Assembly: GCF_013376005.1 (NCBI RefSeq)
Contig: NZ_JABMJK010000006.1
Coordinates: forward strand, 124,001-188,000
DNA: 64,000 bases
Source: Duganella sp. SG902
GTDB taxonomy: Bacteria; Pseudomonadota; Gammaproteobacteria; Burkholderiales; Burkholderiaceae_D
Direction of reading: 5' to 3'
Shown here: positions 58,719 to 64,000 of the stretch, one piece after another
Layout: the number at the start of each line of letters is the position of its first letter
Numbering within the stretch: position 1 is the stretch's first letter
Notes under the pieces: generated by a model
Told to the model about the DNA's origin: nothing
Databases searched by the model: none
Seen by the model: the letters and a program-made list of their open reading frames with translations, nothing else
Made by a program: the position numbers and the translations under genes

Positions 58719-60107
58719 TTATGCGCGGCGCCAGTTGGTGGTGCCGTCAGGCTTGTCTTCGAGGATGACGCCCTGCGCCAGCAGGTCGGCGCGGATCTTG
58801 TCCGATTCGGCGAAGTTGCGGGCCTTCTTGGCTTCCGCGCGGCGGCTGATGGCGTCCGCGATGGCGGCGTCATCGCCGCCGGCGCCGCCGACCGACGCTT
58901 GCAGGAATTGCTGCGGCGTGCGGTCCAGCAGGCCGATCACGGCGGCCAGGCCTTTCAGCTGGCGCGCCAGCTGCGGCGATTTCGACTTGTTCAATTCCGT
59001 GACCAGGTCGAACAGCGCGGCCACCGCCAGCGGCGTGTTGAAGTCGTCATCCATCGCCTCGGCGAAGCGGGCGGCGTGCTCCTCCTTCCAGTCGAGCGGC
59101 TGGCCGTCGCCCTCCACGCCGTCCAGCGCGGTGTACAGGCGGGTCAGCGCGCCGCGGGCGTCGTCCAGGTGGGCGTCCGAATAGTTCAGCGGGCTGCGGT
59201 AGTGGGCGCGCAGGATGAAGAAGCGCACCACCTCGGCGTCGTACTTTTTCAGCACGTCGCGGATGGTGAAGAAGTTGCCCAGCGATTTGGACATCTTCTC
59301 GTTATCCACGCGCACGAAGCCGTTGTGCACCCAGTAGTTGACCATGGTGTGGCCGAACGCGCCTTCCGACTGCGCGATCTCGTTCTCGTGATGCGGGAAC
59401 TGCAGGTCGGCGCCGCCGCCGTGGATGTCGAAATGCTCGCCCAGCAGCGCCGAGCACATGGCCGAGCACTCGATGTGCCAGCCCGGACGGCCCTTGCCCC
59501 ACTTGGAATCCCACTTCACCTCTTCCGGCTCGGACTCCTTCGACGCCTTCCACAGCACGAAGTCGAGCGGATCGCGCTTGCCGGTGTTGACGTCCACGCG
59601 CTCGCCGGCGCGCAGGTCGTCCAGCGACTTGCCGGACAGGCGGCCGTATTGCGGGAAGTTGCGCACCGCGTAGTTGACGTCGCCATCCTCGCCCTGATAG
59701 GCCAGCTCCCTGGCTTCCAGTTTCTCGATCAGCGCCAGCATGTGCGGCACGTATTCGGTGGCGCGCGGCACCAGCGTCGGCGGCAGGATGCCCAGCGCGG
59801 CGGTGTCCTCGTCCATGTACCGGGTGAAGCGGGTGGTCAGCTGCGAGATGGTCTCGCCGTTTTCCACCGCGCGCTTGATGATCTTGTCGTCGATGTCCGT
59901 GATGTTGCGGGCGTAGGTGACGTCGTAGCCGGAGGCCAGCAGCCAGCGGTACATGACGTCGAACGCCATCATCATGCGGGCGTGGCCGATGTGGCAGTAA
60001 TCGTAGATGGTCATGCCGCACACGTACATGCGGACCTTGCCCGGTTCGATCGGTACGAATACTTGCTTGTCACGCGCCAGCGTGTTGTAAATCTTTAAAT
60101 TGCTCAT
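58719..60107 (-). CDS. cysS: Cysteinyl-tRNA synthetase
   Basis: 462 residues. Class I synthetase with zinc Cys in YVCGMT, HIGH motif as CHIGHAR and KMSKS as [20 protein letters not shown] and HIECSAM are typical CysRS segments. Charges tRNA-Cys. The start [14 protein letters not shown] at 60107 is the family start and avoids a 37-residue unsupported extension. Confidence 0.95.
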   Translation of the reverse strand: MSNLKIYNTLARDKQVFVPIEPGKVRMYVCGMTIYDYCHIGHARMMMAFDVMYRWLLASGYDVTYARNITDIDDKIIKRAVENGETISQLTTRFTRYMDEDTAALGILPPTLVPRATEYVPHMLALIEKLEARELAYQGEDGDVNYAVRNFPQYGRLSGKSLDDLRAGERVDVNTGKRDPLDFVLWKASKESEPEEVKWDSKWGKGRPGWHIECSAMCSALLGEHFDIHGGGADLQFPHHENEIAQSEGAFGHTMVNYWVHNGFVRVDNEKMSKSLGNFFTIRDVLKKYDAEVVRFFILRAHYRSPLNYSDAHLDDARGALTRLYTALDGVEGDGQPLDWKEEHAARFAEAMDDDFNTPLAVAALFDLVTELNKSKSPQLARQLKGLAAVIGLLDRTPQQFLQASVGGAGGDDAAIADAISRRAEAKKARNFAESDKIRADLLAQGVILEDKPDGTTNWRRA

Positions 60108-60204
60108 CGGACTCTTGCTTTTTGCTGGAGGCCTCGGGCAATACAATGGCCTGATGCGCGGCGCGCACCGGTCATCATCGTGTGCCTGGGGGAACCTCGG
60201 GAAT

Positions 60205-60245
60205 GTTCTTGTTTCCACCTTCTAAGGGGTAGAATGGAACAAGTA
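60205..60245. repeat. Imperfect inverted repeat in the cysS/ppi intergenic region
   Basis: CTTGTTTCCACC-TTCTA and TAGAA-TGGAACAAG surround AGGGG and can form an imperfect stem. The 212-base gap 60108-60319 separates divergent cysS and peptidyl-prolyl isomerase genes and presumably holds both promoters. No gene is seen in it. Confidence 0.35.
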
Positions 60246-60319
60246 TAGCATTGATAAAAACAGCATAGGCCTCATCTGTAACAGGATTTTGCCTAAGCAA
60301 CCTAACCAGAGGATGACTG

Positions 60320-60907
60320 ATGTATCAAAAACTGATGACCGCCCTCGCCGGCCTCACCCTGTCCGCCGCCGTGCTGGCCGCCCCCGCCGCGCAGCAGGTC
60401 GAAATCAAGACCACCATGGGCGACATCGTGGTGGAATTGAACCGCGAGAAGGCGCCGAAGACGGTCGACAATTTCCTCAACTACGTGAAGTCCGGTTTCT
60501 ATAAAGGCACGATTTTCCACCGCGTCATTGATGGCTTCATGATCCAGGGTGGCGGCTACGACGAGAAGCTCAAGGGCAAGCCGGTCAACAAGCCGGTGCC
60601 GATCGAGTCGAACAATGGCCTGAGCAACGTGAAATACTCGCTGGCCATGGCGCGCATGGGCGATCCGAACTCGGCCACCTCGCAATGGTTCATCAACGTG
60701 GAGGACAACACCCCGCTCGATTATCCGGGTCCGGACGGCTCGGGCGGCTACACGGTGTTTGGCAAGGTCGTCAAGGGTTTCGAGACCGTGGACAAGATCA
60801 AGGGCGTGCTGGTGGACGACAAGGGCATCTTCCAGAACATCCCGGTGATTCCCATCACGGTGAAGTCCGCCACGATTTTAAAGACACCAATCCAGCCGAA
60901 ACAGTAA
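60320..60907 (+). CDS. Peptidyl-prolyl cis-trans isomerase, periplasmic (cyclophilin)
   Basis: 195 residues with a signal peptide (LTLSAAVLAAPAA). Cyclophilin domain with [27 protein letters not shown] and GYTVFGKVVKG. Catalyses proline isomerisation of folding proteins in the periplasm. It is paired with the leaderless cyclophilin at 61034, giving one enzyme per compartment. AGAGGA precedes the start. Confidence 0.9.
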   Translation: MYQKLMTALAGLTLSAAVLAAPAAQQVEIKTTMGDIVVELNREKAPKTVDNFLNYVKSGFYKGTIFHRVIDGFMIQGGGYDEKLKGKPVNKPVPIESNNGLSNVKYSLAMARMGDPNSATSQWFINVEDNTPLDYPGPDGSGGYTVFGKVVKGFETVDKIKGVLVDDKGIFQNIPVIPITVKSATILKTPIQPKQ

Positions 60908-60929
60908 AATAGCGGCCTGCGCCAATTTC

Positions 60930-61001
60930 GTCATTCCGGCGAAGGCCGGAATCCATAGATCGCGAGCTCAGCATGGATCCCGGCATACGCCGGGATGACG
61001 G
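60930..61001. repeat. dRS3-like palindromic repeat pair between the two cyclophilin genes
   Basis: TCATTCCGGCGAAGGCCGGAATCCAT at 60931-60956 and ATGGATCCCGGCATACGCCGGGATGACGG at 60973-61001 are inverted copies of one repeat with a 16-base spacer. Related to the inner arms at 11557-11642. May act as a hairpin between the genes. Confidence 0.6.
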
Positions 61002-61033
61002 TGAGCTAACAATCAACCAATCAGGACAACAAA

Positions 61034-61528
61034 ATGACCAAAGTAATCATCAAAACCAACCTGGGCACCATGACCGCCGAACTGGACGCGGAAAAAGCGC
61101 CCAAGACCGTCGCCAACTTCCTGGCCTACATGGAAGCCGGTCATTACAACAACACCATTTTCCACCGCGTCATCGACGGTTTCATGATCCAGGGCGGCGG
61201 TTTCGAGCCAGGCATGAAGCAAAAGCCGGCCGACACCACTGTGGAAAACGAAGCCAAGAACGGCCTCAAGAACGACACCTACACCCTGGCCATGGCCCGC
61301 ACCTCGGCGCCGCACTCGGCTTCGGCGCAGTTCTTCATCAACGTGAAAAACAACTCCTTCCTGGACTACCCGGGCCAGGACGGCTGGGGCTACGCCGTGT
61401 TTGGCAAAGTGGTGGACGGCACCGACGTCGTGGACGCCATCAAGAAAGTCAAAACCACCCGCAGCGGCATGTTCGCCGACGTGCCGGCGGAAGACGTGGT
61501 CATCGAAAGCATCGAACTGGCTGCTTAA
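61034..61528 (+). CDS. ppiB: Peptidyl-prolyl cis-trans isomerase B (cytoplasmic)
   Basis: 164 residues without leader. Cyclophilin core [25 protein letters not shown] and [11 protein letters not shown]. Its length and sequence match PpiB of betaproteobacteria. The lpxH start follows 2 bases after its stop, so the two are probably co-transcribed. Confidence 0.95.
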   Translation: MTKVIIKTNLGTMTAELDAEKAPKTVANFLAYMEAGHYNNTIFHRVIDGFMIQGGGFEPGMKQKPADTTVENEAKNGLKNDTYTLAMARTSAPHSASAQFFINVKNNSFLDYPGQDGWGYAVFGKVVDGTDVVDAIKKVKTTRSGMFADVPAEDVVIESIELAA

Positions 61529-61530
61529 TA

Positions 61531-62298
61531 ATGAGTGCAGTCTGCGCGCTGTTCATCTCCGATCTGCATTTGCAGCCCGCGCATCCCGCCACCAGCGCAG
61601 CGTTTTTCGACTTCCTGGAGCGGCATGCGCGGCACGCGCAGCAACTGTACCTGCTTGGCGACCTGTTCGAGTACTGGGCCGGCGATGACGACATCGCCGA
61701 TACCTTCCACGAGCAGGTGGTGACGGCGTTGCGCGCCGTCAGCGACGCCGGCGTGGCGGTCTACTGGATCGCCGGCAACCGCGACTTCCTGGTCGGCGCC
61801 CGCTTTGCCGAGGCGGCCAACGTCATCCTGCTGCCCGAGACCTGGGTGGCCGAGATCGGCGGCCAGAAGGTGGTGGTGCTGCACGGCGACGCCCAGTGCA
61901 CGCGAGACACCAAATACATGGAATTCCGCGCCATGGTGCGGCAGCCGGCCTGGCAGGCGCAGTTCACCGCCATGCCGCTGGCGCAGCGCAAGGCCATCAT
62001 CGCCGGCCTGCGCGCCGACAGCCGCAAGGAACAAGGCGGCAAATCCTACGAGATCATGGACGTGACGCCGCAGGCGATCCTCGACGTGTTCGAGGAAACC
62101 GGCACCGACGTCATGATCCACGGCCACACCCACCGCCCCGCCCTGCACCACGTCAACCACGACGGCCACATGCGGCGCCGCTACGTGCTGCCGGACTGGG
62201 AACCGGACGCCACGCCGCCGCGCGGCGGCTGGATCGCCATCGACGAAGCCGGCGTGATTACCCGCCACGACCTGAGCGGAGCGGTGATCCCATCGTGA
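61531..62298 (+). CDS. lpxH: UDP-2,3-diacylglucosamine hydrolase
   Basis: 255 residues, a calcineurin-like metallophosphoesterase with ISDLHL, GDLFEYW, GNRDF, HGDAQ and HGHTHRP, which bind two Mn ions. Removes UMP from UDP-2,3-diacylglucosamine in lipid A synthesis at the inner membrane face. The ATG at 61531 lies 3 bases after the ppiB stop. Confidence 0.9.
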   Translation: MSAVCALFISDLHLQPAHPATSAAFFDFLERHARHAQQLYLLGDLFEYWAGDDDIADTFHEQVVTALRAVSDAGVAVYWIAGNRDFLVGARFAEAANVILLPETWVAEIGGQKVVVLHGDAQCTRDTKYMEFRAMVRQPAWQAQFTAMPLAQRKAIIAGLRADSRKEQGGKSYEIMDVTPQAILDVFEETGTDVMIHGHTHRPALHHVNHDGHMRRRYVLPDWEPDATPPRGGWIAIDEAGVITRHDLSGAVIPS

Positions 62299-63062
62299 AC
62301 CAGCCGCCCCTGCTAGCCGGCCTGTGCGCCGCCTTGCTGGGCGTGGCGGTGCACGCCGCGCCAACCCAATACACCGTCGCCTGGCGCGACAAGCCGCCCT
62401 ATCACTACATCGAAAACGGCGTGCCCAAGGGTTTCCTGCTGGCGCGCTCGCGCGAGATTTTCGATAGCGCCGGCCTCAGCGCGCGCTTCGTCAACGAACC
62501 GCAGAAACGCATCTGGGCCAACTTCCAGCACGGCGCCACCAACTACTGTTCGATCAGCTGGTATCGCCTGCCCGAGCGCGAGGCGGTGGCGCAGTTCAGC
62601 CAGCCGATCCACGAAGACCTGCCGCACACCATCCTGATCGCGCCCGGCATGGTGCGGCAGGTGCAGGCGCACGCCACGCTGGAATCACTGCTGGCCGACC
62701 CCAGCCTGACGCTGGGCGCGATTGAAGGCGTGTCCTACGGCCCGGTGCTGGACCAGGCCATCAAGACCAGCAAGAACCAGCTCATGAGCCGCACCGTGGA
62801 AACCACGCAGATGATGCGCATGCTGGCCGTGGGCCGCGCGTCCTTCATGTTCGTCGACCGCGAGGATTGGGATTTTTTCCGGCAAAAGGAAAAGTCGGCG
62901 CAGAACCTGGTGCGCTACGACCTGCCGAACATGCCGCCCGGACTGCGGCGCTACATCGTTTGCAGCCGCGACGTGCCGCCGGACGTCATGAACAAGCTCA
63001 ACCAAGCCATCGCCGCGACCGGCGGCATCAACAACCCCGGCCACAGCAAGCCCGCCAGATAA
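62295..63062 (+). CDS. Periplasmic substrate-binding-like protein (SBP family 3)
   Basis: 255 residues from a GTG that overlaps the lpxH stop (GTGA). Signal peptide LLAGLCAALLGVAVHA, then a two-lobe bacterial solute-binding fold (YTVAWRDKPPYHYIENGVPKGFL, ISWYRLPEREAVAQFS, VGRASFMFVDREDWDFF). No ABC transporter genes are adjacent; orphan binding proteins of this type often serve sensors. Ligand unknown. Confidence 0.75.
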   Translation: MNQPPLLAGLCAALLGVAVHAAPTQYTVAWRDKPPYHYIENGVPKGFLLARSREIFDSAGLSARFVNEPQKRIWANFQHGATNYCSISWYRLPEREAVAQFSQPIHEDLPHTILIAPGMVRQVQAHATLESLLADPSLTLGAIEGVSYGPVLDQAIKTSKNQLMSRTVETTQMMRMLAVGRASFMFVDREDWDFFRQKEKSAQNLVRYDLPNMPPGLRRYIVCSRDVPPDVMNKLNQAIAATGGINNPGHSKPAR

Positions 63063-63063
63063 C

Positions 63064-63816
63064 TTAACGGTTGACCGACGCCATCGCCGAGTCCAGGCGG
63101 CGCACCAGCTGCTGATTGAGGTCGCGCGTGTGGCGCGCCCAGCGGTCCATGGTGCGTTGCAGTTCGGCGTACAACTGATTGGCCTTGTCGGCATCGCCCA
63201 CGCCGGCCGCCCAGATGGCGAACTCGGCCTGCACGGTGAAGCTGTTGTGGCGGCTCAGCGCGTATTCGAACTCGGCGCGCGCGTCCTCATTGCGGCCGGC
63301 GGCGGCCAGCGCTTGCGCCAGCAGCAGCGACACCTGCTCGGGACGGAACTTCTCATCGCTGGCGCGGATGGTTTGCAGATGCGACACCGCCGCCGCCGCG
63401 CGTCCGCTGGCCAGCGTGGCCTGCGCCGCGCCGTAGCGGATCTCCAGATCGCCGGCGAACGGACCTTGCAGGCAAGCCTCGTAGGTGGACGCCGCCTCCT
63501 CCGCGTTACCGGCCGCCAGCAATGCGCTGGCCAGGCGCATCTGGTTTTGCGCGGTCGGCGTGAACTCATAGGCCTCGCGCGCCTCGCGCAGTTCGCGGCC
63601 CGGATCCAAAGTCTTGGCCGCCACCGTCACCGCCTTGCGCGCGCCGTGCTGAATCTTCGAATTCGGCAGGTAAATGGCAAAGAAATACACGATGCTGCCC
63701 AAGCCCGGGAACAGGAACAAAATCACCACCCAATACAACTGCTGACCGCTGCGGATCGCATGGATGGCGAAGAAAATCGCCACCAGCACATGCAACCCCA
63801 CTCCAAAAATTTCCAT
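63064..63816 (-). CDS. Membrane protein with PLDc_N-type anchor and TPR-like repeats
   Basis: 250 residues. Two N-terminal membrane helices (GVGLHVLVAIFFAIHAI and LYWVVILFLFPGLGSIVYFF) match the PLDc_N motif. The rest is helical with TPR-like pairs (LASALLAAGNAEEAASTYEACL, LLAQALAAAGRNEDARAEFEYAL). It may scaffold an envelope complex; function not recognised. Start at 63816, with an alternative at 63831. Convergent with the preceding gene, with one base between stops. Confidence 0.75.
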   Translation of the reverse strand: MEIFGVGLHVLVAIFFAIHAIRSGQQLYWVVILFLFPGLGSIVYFFAIYLPNSKIQHGARKAVTVAAKTLDPGRELREAREAYEFTPTAQNQMRLASALLAAGNAEEAASTYEACLQGPFAGDLEIRYGAAQATLASGRAAAAVSHLQTIRASDEKFRPEQVSLLLAQALAAAGRNEDARAEFEYALSRHNSFTVQAEFAIWAAGVGDADKANQLYAELQRTMDRWARHTRDLNQQLVRRLDSAMASVNR

Positions 63817-63869
63817 GACCTGCCCCTGCAATCAAAATGAACCCAGATTGTAGAAGCTCCGGCCCCGCA

Positions 63870-64000
63870 TCACAAGGCGGCCGCGGCCGCGGCCGCGGGT
63901 TGGCGCAGGTAGGCGGCGGCGTAGCGCGCCAGGCGGCCGATGAACACGCCATTGAACAGGCCGTACAGCGTGGTCACCGCCAGCGAACCGGCCAGGCCGT
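63870..64000 (-). CDS. Partial C-terminus of an unidentified gene
   Basis: Only the last 43 codons are visible. The translation, GLAGSLAVTTLYGLFNGVF, is hydrophobic and then turns to RLARYAAAYLRQ and a poly-Ala tail (GCGGCCGCGGCCGC codon run) before TGA at 63870. Could be the end of a membrane protein. No family assigned. Confidence 0.4.
   Translation of the reverse strand, partial: GLAGSLAVTTLYGLFNGVFIGRLARYAAAYLRQPAAAAAAAL

Noticed and set aside
63880..63900. GCGGCC microsatellite near the right end
   Set aside because: It encodes a short Ala run at the end of a coding frame, so it is explained by codon repetition rather than a regulatory repeat.

Overview
The window reads as a chromosomal segment of a high-GC betaproteobacterium, most likely Oxalobacteraceae (Massilia/Duganella/Janthinobacterium-like). 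The basis is strong GC bias at third codon positions, the housekeeping block lysC - tilS - accA - DNA glycosylase - cysS - two cyclophilins - lpxH with a tRNA-Ser beside lysC, and many LysR/TetR regulators next to short-chain dehydrogenases. No prophage, transposase, CRISPR array or rRNA was seen. The genus is an inference; no marker gene fixes it.

Layout. 1-12 kb is accessory metabolism: a cut CE2-type esterase, three LysR genes beside target genes (SDR, DHA2 exporter, SDR/tautomerase/DsbA-like cluster), an RNase T2, a sensor kinase and a FucP/GluP-type sugar transporter, ending in a nested palindromic repeat and a Fic protein. 12.8-20.7 kb is a heavy-metal efflux locus: a two-component system divergent from a CzcB-CzcA-NodT-like tripartite pump, followed by a GH1-like gene. 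22.0-30.1 kb is one tightly packed minus-strand unit: GlsB-like membrane protein, FdhF/YdeP-type molybdoenzyme, caa3-like oxidase subunits II, I and III, CtaG and two extra c-type cytochromes. From subunit II onward every junction is a 4-base overlap. Subunit I lacks the usual D-channel entrance Asp and K-channel Lys.

30.2-33.8 kb carries an isoaspartyl peptidase, a secreted carboxylesterase and a GH43 enzyme. 33.8-49.8 kb is rich in TetR-regulated redox and lipid-type genes. A plus-strand operon (Old-Yellow-Enzyme-like, two paralogous alpha/beta hydrolases, SCP2-like, AcuI-like) runs head-on into a minus-strand operon (crotonase, alpha/beta hydrolase, AMP-ligase, SDR, OmpW, GMC oxidoreductase). 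The minus operon is preceded by a near-perfect tandem operator for the adjacent TetR repressor. Together they look like a pathway for a hydrophobic substrate of unknown identity.

50-53.8 kb has a periplasmic catalase, a LysR, an RBBP9-like hydrolase and an Lrp/AsnC regulator. 53.8-64 kb is the conserved housekeeping block, ending with a periplasmic solute-binding-like protein, a membrane TPR protein and a cut C-terminus. No gene-free stretch exceeds 300 bases.
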